Assembly: GCA_958295665.1 (NCBI GenBank) | Contig: OY282558.1 | Location: 115,310,838 to 115,374,837 of the forward strand | Length of the DNA: 64,000 bases | Source of the DNA: Tipula vernalis | Taxonomy: Eukaryota; Arthropoda; Insecta; Diptera; Tipulidae | Direction of reading: 5' to 3' | Shown: piece after piece, positions 37,480 through 48,737 of the stretch | Numbering within the stretch: position 1 is the first letter of the stretch | How the letters are laid out: the number at the start of each line of letters is the position of its first letter | Notes under the pieces: generated by a model | Told to the model about the DNA's origin: nothing | Seen by the model: the letters and a program-made list of their open reading frames with translations, nothing else | Database searches by the model: none | Position numbers and translations under genes: made by a program

Positions 37480-39056
37480 TAAATTCAACGTACAGACAAC
37501 CGGAATATGATCTACCGTTAGGAAACGAAACGTGAACGGCGTCATAAGATAAGCTCTTTGATCTATGAAGAACTGTTTTATGTCCAAATTTGTGCGCTTT
37601 TGTCTTAATTTGATAATATTGGAAATATTTTTATTATTGCATAAACATCGAGCATCAATTAGTGTGAATACTGCCTCGTTTAGTTTTCCTTGGGCAGCAA
37701 ATAAAAGATTAAACGGCTGTAGAAACTGAACTATTCAAGTAGAATATTCTATTTCGGTTTATTTGATGAAGTAATATTCCTGGTTGACTAATCGGTCCTC
37801 AATTTGCTCTTCAGCACGATAATACATAAGAAGAGTCATTACCACGATATTATACAAAAATCTTGAATACAATTATTTGCCTCGGCCATAGCAGAGTTTC
37901 GATTCAAACTTGCGGAAGCTTAAGTTAAATTGGAAAGTATTCATGATCTAACAAGACCAAAAATTTGTAGCAGGGTGCTAAGAAAACCGAGTGGGATGAG
38001 ATTTTAAGTGATGTTAACATCAAATTTTAGAACCACTTACTAGATGTTATAGGGGCTAAACAAAAACTGACTATTTGCATACAAAACATGAGTGACTATA
38101 TATCACTATTTAATTAGCAAAAAATAATCTTAAATTTAATTGATTTACTATTTTATTTTGATTTTTTCCATACTGTACAAATAATATTGAGAGCAAATTT
38201 GTGTGTACATTTGTACAAATAATTTTGGCAAAAACTAAATTAACTGTAATTTCTCCTAGAACTAAAATTTAAAAAAAAAATTTGATAGAAATATAAAGCA
38301 GGGTAATTACATTTATTGAATTAAAATTAATGTTTTCAAAATTTTTATTATTTATGTAATTTTTAAAGTTGTTTGCGTTAGGTTGCATCAAAAATTTAGC
38401 AGGTACAAATAATTTTGGTTAGGACTGTACATAAATCTGGCAATTTAAAAATGAAACAATTGGTTTATGTTAAAAAATGAGATACGGAGATTAAACACTG
38501 CAATAGTTCCAAATGGCTTGAGATACACCTATGCATCAATCTCTGGTTTTATTACTTTAGGTAAATTATTTAGTGTTGTGAATTTCTCTTGAAGAAAATA
38601 TTCGTCCTAAGCAAAATTCACTTTATAAACCGAACAATCCACGATCAAAAATTTGTTCGCATGATCAAGCTAAAGGGTTGCTTTAATATTAATATTGGTA
38701 AATTATTCTGCTTCTATTCCATTTACGCTTCCACTTCCACGCGTTTCTGTAGGCGTAGCTAGATTTTGTATCGAGTTGTGACTTGGGATAATCCTGTTTT
38801 ACCATGATCATGTAGTGGCAGATTAAAAAGAATAACTAGATAATGCAGAATGTGCGATTATGTAGTTTGCATGTGTCTAATCTGTCCTTGAATGGTACAA
38901 CGCTATAAAGATCAATTGAATTTTTCTTCAAATCTTACGGTAAAGCTGCATATTTTACTATATATCGCAGCCGGACCAGTGGATAATAAATGATATATGA
39001 TAGTAACTACAAATTTAGAGTTTGAAAAGCTTCAATTTTGTCGCGCATAGACATAC
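37480..39056. other. No gene recognised
   Basis: GTACAAATAATTTTGG words at about 38210 and 38402, with GGACTGTA at 38420, suggest a worn Tc1-like end. Otherwise nothing was found. Confidence 0.3.
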
Positions 39057-39060
39057 ATAT

Positions 39061-39564
39061 TGTTACGTTTTTGCCTTGTCAAATAAGGTTCGTATCACTG
39101 GATTGTGAATAATACAAAATCAATTTAATTTATCTCCAACGAATTTATTTATTTCACAAAATTTATTACAACACAGTTTATCAATAAAAATTCACAAAAT
39201 CACTTTATATAAATTATTCTTAAATTTTACTGATCACTTTTACTTTTTATTTTACACTCAAACACTTTTTAAATCACTTTTTAATTCCTTTTAATCTTTA
39301 TACTATCGGTTACCAAATATTACTTAAAATCTTACAAGTTTACTCTATCGCGTTCCAAATACTAATAATCCAATTCGATCTTGTTCGCCTTTTTATATAC
39401 ACAAACCATAAGCTTCTCGAAAGTTCACGACTTTTCCAGTTGGAATACGAGTAGCGTAGAAACATTACGTAACAATTTTTATCATGGAAAATTCCATTTA
39501 GTACAGTAAAACATTGAGCTATTAGTTTTACTTATTCTATTACACACTAGGTGTCACCGTCACA
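39061..39564 (-). repeat. 3' LTR of the deleted Gypsy element
   Basis: 504 bp, TGTTAC...GTCACA on the plus strand. It is preceded on the element strand by the polypurine tract at about 39565-39577. Compared with the 5' LTR it has a 2-base and a 6-base insertion near 39410-39450 and a few substitutions. Confidence 0.9.
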
Positions 39565-40632
39565 CTACCCCTCACCTTAGCCTGTTCGTCCCGAACAGGA
39601 CCGAAATTACCTCCTGTGTAGAGGGCCAGCCTCTCTAAATGTACCGCCATTGATTTACCTCCTTGTCCTTTTCTTGTCCTGTAGGGTGCCGTCCATATAG
39701 GCTGCACTTTCGACGACGAATCCTTCTTCCACTGTAGAACGCGGTTCCGTTTCAGCCGCTTTTCTCCAAATCTTCCGCCGTTGGCTTGTTTGTCATAACG
39801 ATCCCTCATCCAGCCACCGAACACTAGCACTCCTCTTCGCGCAACTCGGCCCTTTTTATCCAATATCTGTTTAACCTGGTGTTCATTCGTTTCCTCAACA
39901 ATTGTTTTAGATTTCGATGGCAGCTCCTCGCAATGACTGATTGTTACTCGCCTTACTGTCGCATTCGTACCGTTAAATTTAAGTTTCAGCTCGATGTTAT
40001 CGCTACTCAATATTCCTCGTCCAAAATCCAACACAAAGCCATTCATCCTCATGAAGTTCGTTCCCAAAATAACCTCGTCCACAATGTCTTATGCTCACGA
40101 TCTTGTTTCCTTTAATCATTGCACTCTCCCCATTTGCCATTCTTAATTTTAACCTATCAACCAGCTGCACTGCTCCTGCGATCAAATCTTTCCGAACAAT
40201 TGTGTGGGTTGCTCCGATATCCAGCGTAATAATACACCTCCTTCCATCAACACCGCCCCTAACTGTGACGCTGCTTCCGCCTCGTGCTTCACTCGTAACA
40301 GGGATGAATGTTATGGGGCAACCAGACGGTGAAGTCAGCTTCGGTTCCTTCAAACTGACTTCTAACCTTTCCACTTTACCGACTGTTGCCATCCGCTCAT
40401 CCGTTCCCTGCTCTCCTCCTAGTGCTCTTTCCACAGAAGTTGGTGATCCGTGCCGCTCACCCTTTGCTTCCAAACAATCTCGCGAGATGTGGCCAATCCT
40501 GTTACATACCCAACATCTTCGCTCGCTGCTTCTGGACCTTTGTCCCGACCGTTCCGTGTTTGCCCGTATAAAAGGTGGCGATCTTCTCTCACCAAGTATT
40601 ACTTTCCGACAGTCCATTGAGATGTGACCCAA
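39540..40632 (-). pseudogene. Zinc knuckle, protease remnant and integrase C-terminus of the deleted Gypsy element
   Basis: The frame at 40632-40003 carries the end of one CCHC knuckle (LGHISMDC-like), a second full one (CWVCNRIGHISRDC) and the aspartic protease active site as DIGAT. A frameshift near 40085 moves the protease tail (VILGTNFM) to the frame at 40082-39540. That frame then passes directly into an integrase C-terminal tail (MRDRYDKQAN, PIWTAPYR, VHLERLALY), with a deletion junction between. It reads a few codons into the LTR. All of RT, RNase H and the integrase catalytic core are lost. Confidence 0.85.
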
Positions 40633-40644
40633 CTTGTCACATTT

Positions 40645-41931
40645 TCAACACCTAAGCCTGCCTCTTCCAAGTGTCGGTACCATTCGCTCCATGCTGCCGT
40701 TCTTGTCTGAGTTCATTTGGCGCCTAAATAATGACGGTCTGGTGAAGTTCTGCACGGCCTCGATCGTTAACGCAAACGCAACCGTTTCCGCGAAGGTCGC
40801 TTTAGGTGACAACATCACCGCCCTGCGTGTCTCTGGATCTCGAATGCCGTCAATGAATGTGTCAATTTTAAGCCTTTCCATATAATCGGCCGACGTACTG
40901 GTATGTGCTAGATGTACTAATCGCTCGATTGCCGATGAAAATTCCTGAAGTGATTCTCCTCCTTTTTGGTAGCGGCTTTTCAATTCCATTCGATAGATTT
41001 CCCGCTTGTGGTCACTGCCGTACTTCCTATCCAGCGCCTTCATAATTTCGAGATAGCTGCTTCGCTCTTGTTCCGGGATGGTTTGTAAAGCCTCTGCTGC
41101 TTCGCCTTTGAGGGCCACTATTAATGCCGCGACACGATGTTCGTCGTTCCAATGATTTTGATTGGCTGCCGTTTCAAATTGAAATTTGAAAATGACGAAA
41201 GATGTTGTACCGTCGAATGTTGGTGGCTTTAACTTGATTGATTGGACGGTTTGTACCATTTGCGTCGATGATCCACTTGCCTTGACATCAGTTAATTCTT
41301 TCTCGAGACATTTTTCCACAACTTGTTGAATCTCCGTTTGCAATTTCTCTTCAACATGTTGAACCTTCGTTTCCAATTTTTCGTCAACCTTTTGAATCTC
41401 CATTTGCAGCTTTTCCACTTCGCCGTGTATGTTAGTAGATAATTCGAGAAGTTTATCGTCGATTCTCTTATGACCATCTGTAATTTGGTCTTTAATTTCT
41501 TGGTTAGATTGATTTTGTTGTTCCAACTGCCGCACATTTTGTTGTTCCATTTCATTTTTAATTTCTTGGTTTGACTGCACTGCTTGTTGCGCCATTTGAT
41601 TTTTAATTTCTCCTAGCTGACGTTCGTTTTGTTGTTTCATTAGACTCATCTGTCCCGTCATCTGGTTCATAGCTGCTATTAACTGCGACAAATCGAAACT
41701 TCCAGATGGTAGTTGTGTTGTTTCGACTGACGGTTGTTTATCTCCTGTCTTCTCTATCGTTGCCGTATCCGTTACTTTCTCTCCAAAATCATGTTGATCT
41801 TCGTCTAACCCTTCTTTCTCCATGGCATCACGTAGTCGCGCTTGTAAAGCTGCTTTACTACCATCAGTAGCCAAACCCCGTTTCTTAAGTTCTTTTTTTA
41901 ATTCTGGAACTTTTAATTCGTTGAGAATCAT
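40645..41931 (-). CDS. Gag with N-terminal SAP domain, Gypsy element
   Basis: Translation from the Met at about 41931 gives some 428 residues. An N-terminal SAP motif (VPELKKELKKRGL) is followed by a long Gln/Glu/Lys-rich coiled-coil region with repeated NQEIK and QQN units. A Gypsy-type capsid domain comes next (KLKPPTFDGTTSF near the start, ALKGEAAEALQTIPEQ, then YRMELKSRYQKGGESL). The frame ends in TGA at 40645-40647, placed right inside the first CCHC zinc knuckle, whose remaining residues continue in frame downstream. The stop is therefore probably a recent nonsense change. A longer frame starting at TTG next to the LTR overlaps the primer-binding site and is not the real start. SAP domains in Gag are unusual. 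Confidence 0.85.
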   Translation of the reverse strand: MILNELKVPELKKELKKRGLATDGSKAALQARLRDAMEKEGLDEDQHDFGEKVTDTATIEKTGDKQPSVETTQLPSGSFDLSQLIAAMNQMTGQMSLMKQQNERQLGEIKNQMAQQAVQSNQEIKNEMEQQNVRQLEQQNQSNQEIKDQITDGHKRIDDKLLELSTNIHGEVEKLQMEIQKVDEKLETKVQHVEEKLQTEIQQVVEKCLEKELTDVKASGSSTQMVQTVQSIKLKPPTFDGTTSFVIFKFQFETAANQNHWNDEHRVAALIVALKGEAAEALQTIPEQERSSYLEIMKALDRKYGSDHKREIYRMELKSRYQKGGESLQEFSSAIERLVHLAHTSTSADYMERLKIDTFIDGIRDPETRRAVMLSPKATFAETVAFALTIEAVQNFTRPSLFRRQMNSDKNGSMERMVPTLGRGRLRC

Positions 41932-41970
41932 TTTCTTTTTCTTTTTATTCACAATCCCACCGGTCACCAA

Positions 41971-42466
41971 TGTTACGTTTTTGCCTTGTCAAATAAGGTT
42001 CGTATCACTGGATTGTGAATAATACAAAATCAATTTAATTTATCTCCAACGAATTTATTTATTTCACAAAATTTATTACAACACAGTTTTTCAATAAAAA
42101 TTCACAAAATCACTTTATATAAATTATTCTTAAATTTTACTGATCACTTTTACTTTTTATTTTACACTCAAACACTTTTTAAATCACTTTTTAATTCCTT
42201 TTAATCTTTATACTATCGGTTACCAAATATTACTTATAATCTTACAAGTTTACTCTATCGCGTTCCAAATACTAATAATCCAATTCGATCTTGTTCGCCT
42301 TTTTATATACACAAACCAAGCTTCTCGAAAGTTCACGACTTTTCCAGTTGGAATAGCGTAGAAACATTACGTAACAATTTTTATCATGGAAAATTCCATT
42401 TACTACAGTAAAACATTGAGCTATTAGTTTTACTTATTCTATTACACACTAGGTGTCACCGTCACA
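41971..42466 (-). repeat. 5' LTR of the deleted Gypsy element
   Basis: 496 bp, bounded on the inside by the primer-binding region (41970 downward) and on the outside by ATAT at 42467-42470. Confidence 0.9.
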
Positions 42467-42470
42467 ATAT

Positions 42471-43070
42471 TGTTTTTTTTATTTTGTACGAGTGTAATGT
42501 TGTATTTTATACCTTTGTTTAATAATGTAGTTTGTTTCTCCGTGAATATTATCTGGTTCAGTTTTGTTTTTGATTCTTTGGTAAAGCTGATGTGTTGTTT
42601 GTAAGTTGGTTGACGAGTTTTGAGTATTTTACGAACGTAAGCTTCTCATTTTTTTGTTGATTGTTCTCCTTTTTATTTTCATATCTCAGATCGGATTGTT
42701 GTTGAGTTTTGTGAATTATATGTTCATATTCATTTGTATGGAGTATTCAGATAGATGGAACTGGGTGTTTTATACTTCTAATGTTACCTTATTAATTTTA
42801 GTATATAGTTTATATATACGGTGTTATATTGTATTTATAGGGTCCTGTTAAAATCTAACGGGGAAACTCCCAATACGAACTCATCGATTTCCTTGAGTAG
42901 ATGAAAAAATAAGGGAAACGTTTCAATAAACAAAATAGAGCCGATTCGTCATCATCTCAGGTTTGTTTGACAATATTAATTGTAACTCGAGTAATAAAGA
43001 AAAATGGGTTTTTGGGGGGTGAACTTTAGGGGTGCTTTCCACTAACTCTTATTTTTTCTTGTATTTCAGC
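42471..43070. other. Intervening sequence between Gypsy element and solo LTR
   Basis: T-rich with no recognised gene or repeat. A 65-codon frame at 42654-42851 is hydrophobic and low-complexity and is probably chance. Confidence 0.3.
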
Positions 43071-43074
43071 ATAT

Positions 43075-43563
43075 TGTGACGGTGACACCTAGTGTGTAAT
43101 AGAAGAAGTTAAATGAATAGCTCAATGTTAAACTGTACTAAAATGGAATTTTCCATGATAAAAATTGCTACGTAATGTTTCTACGCTATTCTAACTGGAA
43201 AAGTCATGAGCTTTCTAGAAGTTTGGTTTGTGTTTATAAAAAGGCGAGCGAAGTCGAATTGGATTAGTAGTATTTGGTAAGCGATAGAGTAAAGATTAAA
43301 AAGGAATTAAAAAGTGATTTAAAAAGTGTTTTTATGGAAATAAAAAAGTAAATGTGAATAGTAAAATTGTGCGAAATAAAAATTATAAGTGTACAGTAAA
43401 ATTTGAGAATAATTTATATAAAGTGATTTTGTGAATTTTTATTAATAAACTGTGTTGTAATAATTTTTGTGTGAAATAAATTCGTTGGTGATAAATTAAA
43501 TTGATTTTGCATTATTCACAATCCAGTAATACGAACCTTGAGTGACAAGGCAAAAATGTAACA
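43075..43563 (+). repeat. Solo LTR of the same Gypsy family
   Basis: 489 bp, TGTGACGGTG...AAATGTAACA, in the opposite orientation to the element at 39061. It is flanked by ATAT at 43071-43074 and 43564-43567. No internal sequence is present, so it was left by LTR-LTR recombination after insertion. Confidence 0.9.
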
Positions 43564-43567
43564 ATAT

Positions 43568-43889
43568 CAATGTTTCAAGGATTTTAATTATAATATATTT
43601 AAATGATATATTTTAAGTCTTAGTCTTTATTTAAAGGCTTTTCTGAATGATTTTTTTAGGGGTTTTTGGCAGCCTCATGGAAGCTGTTTTGAACATTTTG
43701 ATCTGCTGGCGTGCACTATTGCGGCTCACTGGAACATCTAAAAAAAAAAAGATATATTCGTAGAAAAATAATGACTGTACCCCTGTATAGACTACGATTA
43801 TTTTGTTTGATGTTTTGACACAGAATATATGGCATATAAACCCGAACAATATCTTCTATTGCGCTTTAATCCTAAGTTTGTGAACAAAT
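43568..43889. other. No gene recognised
   Basis: Short AT-rich spacer; nothing seen. Confidence 0.3.
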
Positions 43890-44948
43890 ATTTAAATTAA
43901 GATTTAGAAAAGATAGAAAAACAATTTTGTATGGAATCAATGAAACAAAACAAAAATACAAAAATGTTTGTACCCACCTCTTTGTTTTGATCAATAAAAA
44001 TCAGTACAATTTTAAAAGGAAAGGGAAATCTTTACACTTTGTAATGTGTTTAAAAGAGATAGACGCTCATAAATAATTTTTGATTTTGGTCTAGTTAGCT
44101 TTGCGAAACTTTAAAATCAAATCAAAAAATAAACAAAGGACCACTTATTGTTTTTGATGACGAGATACAAAATTATACAAATAAAAGTGAAATGATACAT
44201 AAACACTAACACAACCTTATTCAAGTTTTATTTTTATCTTTATTATTTGTTTGATATGATTTGGTATCCCGTTATTGAAAACAATAAGCGGTCCTTTGTT
44301 TATTTTTTGATTTGATTTTAAAGTTTCGCAAAGCTAAAGTGCTTTACCCATTGGAAAACGAAAAGAAAAATCGAATTTAGTTTTTTCGATATAATTCTAA
44401 AATTATTGCTTTGTTTTCGCTAAAATCTTCTCGTTTTTGATCGAGTATACCATACAATACCATTTTGAATTTAAAAAATTCAAAAACATTTTTAATTGGC
44501 TGAGAAAATGAAAATTTAATTTTTTCGGTTCTAAACAATTTTTTTGCGGACGAAAAAAATTAAATTTTCATTTTCTCAGCTAATTAAAATTTTTTTGAAA
44601 TTTTTTAATTGGAAATAGTATTGTATGGTACACTCGGTCAAAAAGGAGAAGTTTTTAGCGAAAACAAAGCAATAATTTTGGAATTATATCGAAAAAACTA
44701 AATTCGATTTTTCTTTTCGTTTTCCAATGGGTAAAGCACTTTACTAGACCAAAATCAAAAATTATTTATGAGCGTCTATCTCTTTTAAACACATTACAAA
44801 GTGTAAAGATTTCCCTTTCCTTTTAAAATTGTACTGATTTTTATTGATCAAAGCAAAGAGGTGGGTACAAACATTTTTGTATTTTTGTTTTGTTTCATTG
44901 ATTCCATACAAAATTATTTTTCTATCTTTTCTAAATCTTAATTTAAAT
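43890..44948. repeat. 1.06-kb foldback element with ~400-bp arms, one arm carrying a younger MITE
   Basis: The outer arms (43890-44094 and 44741-44948) and inner arms (44335 to about 44500, and about 44545-44740) are reverse complements with few differences. They contain AATTTTAAAAGGAAAGGGAA and TGGGTAAAGCACTTTA. The only large asymmetry is an extra 237-bp element at 44098-44334 in the left arm. It has no transposase. A transcript across it would fold into a very long hairpin. Confidence 0.85.
44098..44334. repeat. 237-bp MITE nested in the foldback arm
   Basis: About 72-bp inverted termini start GCTTTGCGAAACTTTAAAAT and contain AATAAACAAAGGACC. It is flanked by TTA (44095-44097) and TAA (44335-44337). 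The uninterrupted right arm reads CTAGTAAAGTGC on its complement, which gives the empty site and shows a 3-bp TWA target, as for PIF/Harbinger elements. Confidence 0.8.
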
Positions 44949-45279
44949 GGTGGTTTTGATATAAATTTCCGATCGAATTTACCCGATTTAACCGATAGAT
45001 GGTTTTTACGTTATCGTGCCCGCCGATTACAAAAACGTTGTTTTTAAAAAAAACGCATTGAAAGTTTTTTTTTTTTTTATTTAAAAATTTTATTTATTTA
45101 TTTTATGTAATTACAATCTAGTCTCCTGGATTAATGAGCAATTTGTTTTTGACTTAATTTACTAACTTAAATTAATCTATGGCTTCTTCCCATTGGCGTT
45201 CCATAGTGTTTGGTAAATTGAAGTAAACCACATCTTTGTAGTGGATTTTAGATCAGCACAATGCTGCTTAAACTGACAA

Positions 45280-45732
45280 TCACACCAGCTCAAAAGGTTT
45301 GGTTCTTTTAAGTCTGCGTACTAAATTTGTGATGCTTAGGAGCTGAGTTGCCTCAATGTTCACATGTTGGCGGAGCCTTTCTTCATGTCTGCGTGCTTTT
45401 TCCTGGATTTCGTTTAAGATGAGGTTTATTTTTAGGTCCCTATGAAGGTCATTGTTCCTGACATACCAAGGTACATCAACGATGTTTCTTAATACCATAT
45501 TCTGAAATCTTTGGATGATATTTACATTGCTCTGTTTGGTACAACCCCAAAGCTGAATAACATAGGTCCAAATCGGTTTCAATATTTGCTTATAAAGTAG
45601 AAGCTTATTGTATGTTGATAAAGAAGAGTTCCTTTCCATCAGCCAATACATTTTTCTGTATTTAAGTCTTAATTCTTCACTTTTCTTCTTTTTGACCTGT
45701 GCTTTCCATCGTAATTTAGCATCCAGGGTCAT
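45280..45732 (-). pseudogene. Jockey-type ORF2 C-terminal domain
   Basis: 150 codons with DAKLRWKAQV, YKQILKPIWTYVIQLWG and NMVLRNIVDVPWYVRN, the typical post-RT region of Jockey-clade ORF2. It ends at a normal stop (KPFELV). It is separated from the RT frame at 45885 by about 150 bp of shifted frame. Confidence 0.8.
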
Positions 45733-45884
45733 GCCGAGATACTTAGGTGTGTTCGCATGCGGTATTATTTCCCGATTTATGGTAATCAGAATATGTTCGA
45801 ATCGTCAGTTTGTAAAGTTGATGTGAATTAATTTAGCTTCATTTAGTTTTATTCTCCATCTTTTTGTCCATTTATATATTTGAG

Positions 45885-46949
45885 TTATATAGCTGATTGT
45901 AACTTCTGTGTTGATTCTTCGTTGCTTTTTCCAACAGCTAAGATCGCCATATCATCTACAAAAGTTGCCACTGTGTTGTTTTCTAATGTAGGAAGATCAT
46001 AAGTGTATAGTAGGTATAAAACCGGCCCTAATACACTGCCCTGCGGAACTCCTGCATTGATTTCTTTCAATTCAGAAAATGTATCATCTAACTTAATCCT
46101 GAAGAACCTATCTTTCAAGTAAGATTCCAGTATCTTAGCAAATTGCATTGGTAGAATATTCCTTAACTTGTGGTTAAGTCCTTTATGCCACACTCTATCA
46201 AACGCTTGTGCAACGTTTAGAAATACTGTTGAACAGACTTTTTTCTCCTCTAATGCTTTCTCAATTATACTGGTTATTCTGTGTACTTGATCAATTGTTG
46301 AGTGTTGGTTGCGAAAACCGAACTGATGATTTGGGATAAAGTTTTTACTCTCGATTATCGGATTAAATCTTTTTACCAGAAGCTTCTCAAAGAGTTTGGA
46401 CATGGCTGGCAATAGTGGCAACAGAGAAATTGGCCTATAAGATGATGTTATGTGTGGTGGTTTCCCAGGTTTTGGGATCATAATTACTTCTGCAATTTTC
46501 CATAAGCTTGGTACACATTTGATTCTAAATGTTGCATTTATAAGATTGGTGAGTTTCACCAGAGCTTTCCTTGGCAGTTCTTTTAAGATTTCTGCAGTAA
46601 TAAGATCGTACCCAGGAGCTTTTTTCGTATTCATATTAGCTTTTATCTCACGCATGACTTCTTTCGGTGTTGTGGGTAGGATTTCTTTACTTTCTTGCAC
46701 AGCTTGTTCAGTTATTATCTCGGCTTCCAACGTTTGGTCTTGTTGTAGCTAAAATATTTTTTCGAGGTGTTCAGCAAATTCTTGAGCTATGTCTTCATTA
46801 TTTCTAGCCCATTTCTCACCTGCTATTTTTATTGGGGGAATCTGCTTTATTGGTCTTTTGATTCTTTTGGTTGCTTTCCAAAGAGAATAATCAGTACTGT
46901 TATCATTAGTTAATTTTCTTAAATAGTTGCTGATTGATTCATCTTTCAA
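45885..46949 (-). pseudogene. Jockey-type reverse transcriptase, catalytic residue changed
   Basis: The frame at 46730-45885 contains KAPGYDLI, SSYRPISLLP, HQFGFRNQHSTIDQVHRI, VFLNVAQAFDRVWH, AGVPQGSVLGPVLY and FVDDMAIL. In motif A the expected catalytic Asp (FLD) is Asn, and FADD has become FVDD with both Asp kept. The short upstream frame (46949-46749; STDYSLWKATKRIKRP, then EFAEHLEKIF) is the linker, cut off by an in-frame stop. The copy is inactive. Confidence 0.85.
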
Positions 46950-47232
46950 TTCTTTGATCTCTCTTCTTAATTTTTGAGTCTTGAGTGAGATTGTTCAAAT
47001 CAGTTTTATCTTGGGGGGCCCTTGTTTGTTGCCATACTCTTCTCGCTCTTCTTTTTTCTGCGAGGAGTTCCCTAATTTCCATAGGGTAGTTGTTTCCCTT
47101 GTTTCTCGTTTTAATTCCAGGAGTATAGGAAAATTTTGACAAACGAATATTCACATATAAAATCTCCTTACAAAATTCCTTCCGACTACTCAAAGGTCTC
47201 GTTCTCAAGGATTCTTGCATTTCTCCGTGCAA
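46939..47232 (-). pseudogene. Jockey-type ORF2 linker between endonuclease and RT
   Basis: YPMEIRELLAEKRRARRVWQ, then TRAPQDKTDLNNLTQ, matches the basic linker upstream of Jockey RT. The frame then shifts into 46949-46749. Upstream (47240-47330) a different frame reads TDAERNLTDIAIEAKIARRN, of unknown origin. Confidence 0.7.
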
Positions 47233-47239
47233 TTTTGGC

Positions 47240-47587
47240 TTCTATGGCGATATCGGTGAGGTTGCGCTCGGCATCCGTGGTGCGCCCTTCGTCATTTGGC
47301 GCTATAATCGTCTATAACTTCGAAAGTATTTGGAATTTTCCTTTCAGAATTTTCAAAGAATATTATTGAAATATAATACTTTCCAATAGGATATTTTCTA
47401 AAAAGTCGTATTTTCCGACCCGGCAAAGTGTAATGTGGCCTTAACATACCAATAAACTCGATGAGAGTGTTCATAGTATTTTAACGTTAAAAGTTTATTT
47501 AAGTACAATATTTTTCAATCATATAGGTATTAGAACTAGTACAGAGAAAATAGATTCAGAAGAGAAAATGTGATGAGAAACCGGTCT
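47240..47587. other. Junk between LINE pieces
   Basis: A 60-codon minus-strand frame (47474-47292) contains RPHYTLPGRKIRLF and KYPIGKYYISIIFFEN. It looks like real but unidentified decayed coding sequence, perhaps a transposon ORF1. Confidence 0.3.
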
Positions 47588-47824
47588 TTATTCTCCATTG
47601 TAGTTGAACAATCTTAAAAATTTGTCATTCTTGACTGTCCCTGGATTTGTGTCTTCTTGGTCGTTTTCTATCCTTTGGTATTTGTTTTGGAATGGACGAG
47701 AGATTTGGGGCGAGGTTGTAATTTTGTTTCTTGTTCTCGATCTATTTTTTTTTTGATTATTTTTAATTTCGCAATAAATAACCGTATTTTGTTTGTACGC
47801 AAATTGAATCATAAGATCCGCCAT
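47588..47824 (-). CDS. Small unidentified ORF, possibly a transposon ORF1 start
   Basis: 78 codons from an ATG in a good context (TCAATGGCG) at 47824. The product is basic and hydrophilic (IKNNQKKNRSRTRNK) with no family motif I recognise. It follows a moderately GC-rich leader (about 47950-48090) unlike the surrounding AT-rich DNA. A plausible reading is the 5' UTR and ORF1 start of a LINE whose middle is deleted. It may also be chance. Confidence 0.3.
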   Translation of the reverse strand: MADLMIQFAYKQNTVIYCEIKNNQKKNRSRTRNKITTSPQISRPFQNKYQRIENDQEDTNPGTVKNDKFLRLFNYNGE

Positions 47825-48699
47825 TGATTTTTATTTTATTTTATCGATTCTTATTATTATTTTTGTGTCATGTTAGTTGAGTAAATTACTTCGAGGGATG
47901 AGTTCGAGGTGAGTAGCTTTGGTGTGTGAGTGAAGAGTACAATAAGCTGTTGTGTCCTACCCTGTCGATTCCTCTTCCTGCGGTCCAACTAGATCCGCGT
48001 CATGTCTCTGGAAAACCCACGCATTCCCTGAGCTTTAGCCGGCAAACTGACCGCCCAGAGGCAATAAAATGACGTGGATATCTGTTAACTGACGTGTATT
48101 GGAGTTTGGTTTCCTGTTATATCTTTTGTTTTTGAATTGCTGATCAAACTCCATTGCATTTCGTTACAATGTCTCAATTACACACAATTAAGTTTTTATC
48201 CATATTGTATTGAAAAGTGCCGTTTGCAGTTTGCGGATTTCGTTCAGGTCCTATTACAATACATATTTAGTATAATTACAAGATTATTTAATTTTTAATT
48301 CGTTTTGAAATATATTAATATATGTACGTATCTTTAACCCGCTGTCTACACTATACTAATCCACTGATATTTTCTATCATGATTTAAATTTTATCAATGT
48401 ATGTGTGTGTATATTATAAGCATTTTGACACTATTAGCAAATTATCAGGAGGCTATTTCACGTAATTTTATTAGCAAATTATTATGAAATGTCATAAAAA
48501 ATTAATGTTTGAGGTTATGTTTAGCCATTTGAAATTGTTCTCTCAAGTTGAAAAATCATAACCTAAACACATTTTTTTTTTTTAATTATTCGTATTAATA
48601 ACGATTAAAAAATGTCTTTTAATTACAAGATTCAAAATTGCAGACGGCTCGACATAAAAAATTCTGTTTTACAACAAATAGCGAACGAAATAAACGTTG
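47825..48699. other. GC-richer leader-like block, then AT-rich sequence, probably including part of a BEL LTR
   Basis: The stretch at about 47950-48110 is clearly richer in G+C. From about 48200 the sequence is AT-rich and probably enters the BEL/Pao 3' LTR, whose exact end I could not place. Confidence 0.3.
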
Positions 48700-48737
48700 T
48701 TTACAATGTTATCCGTTGTATCGGATTTATGTAAATT

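Larger units (their letters stand above)
39061..42466 (-). mobile_element. Internally deleted Gypsy-type LTR retrotransposon (SAP-Gag family)
   Basis: A complete LTR-to-LTR unit of 3406 bp flanked by ATAT on both sides (39057-39060 and 42467-42470). In element order it has the 5' LTR (41971-42466), a primer-binding region starting TTGGTGACCGG directly inside the LTR, gag, a protease remnant fused to the tail of integrase, a purine tract (GGTGAGGGGTAG) and the 3' LTR. RT, RNase H and the integrase core are absent, so it is non-autonomous. The LTRs differ by a few substitutions and small indels, so the insertion is relatively young. Protease and integrase-tail motifs suggest the mdg1/412-like side of Gypsy. 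Confidence 0.9.
45067..47240 (-). mobile_element. Jockey-type non-LTR retrotransposon remnant
   Basis: The minus-strand LINE ends in a poly(A) tail, seen as poly-T at about 45067-45080. Coding pieces lie in order: a pre-RT linker (47232-46939 and 46949-46749), RT (46730-45885) and a C-terminal domain (45732-45280), with frameshifts between. The 3' UTR is about 200 bp. The endonuclease is missing. Whether the small ORF and leader at 47588-48130 belong to the same element is unclear. Confidence 0.8.

Noticed and set aside
40091..40627. 178-codon plus-strand frame
   Set aside because: It is antisense to the protease and zinc-knuckle part of the Gypsy element and has no family motif.
44401..44740. 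Possible coding sequence in the foldback
   Set aside because: The region is an inverted repeat with A/T runs; frames are short and differ between arms.
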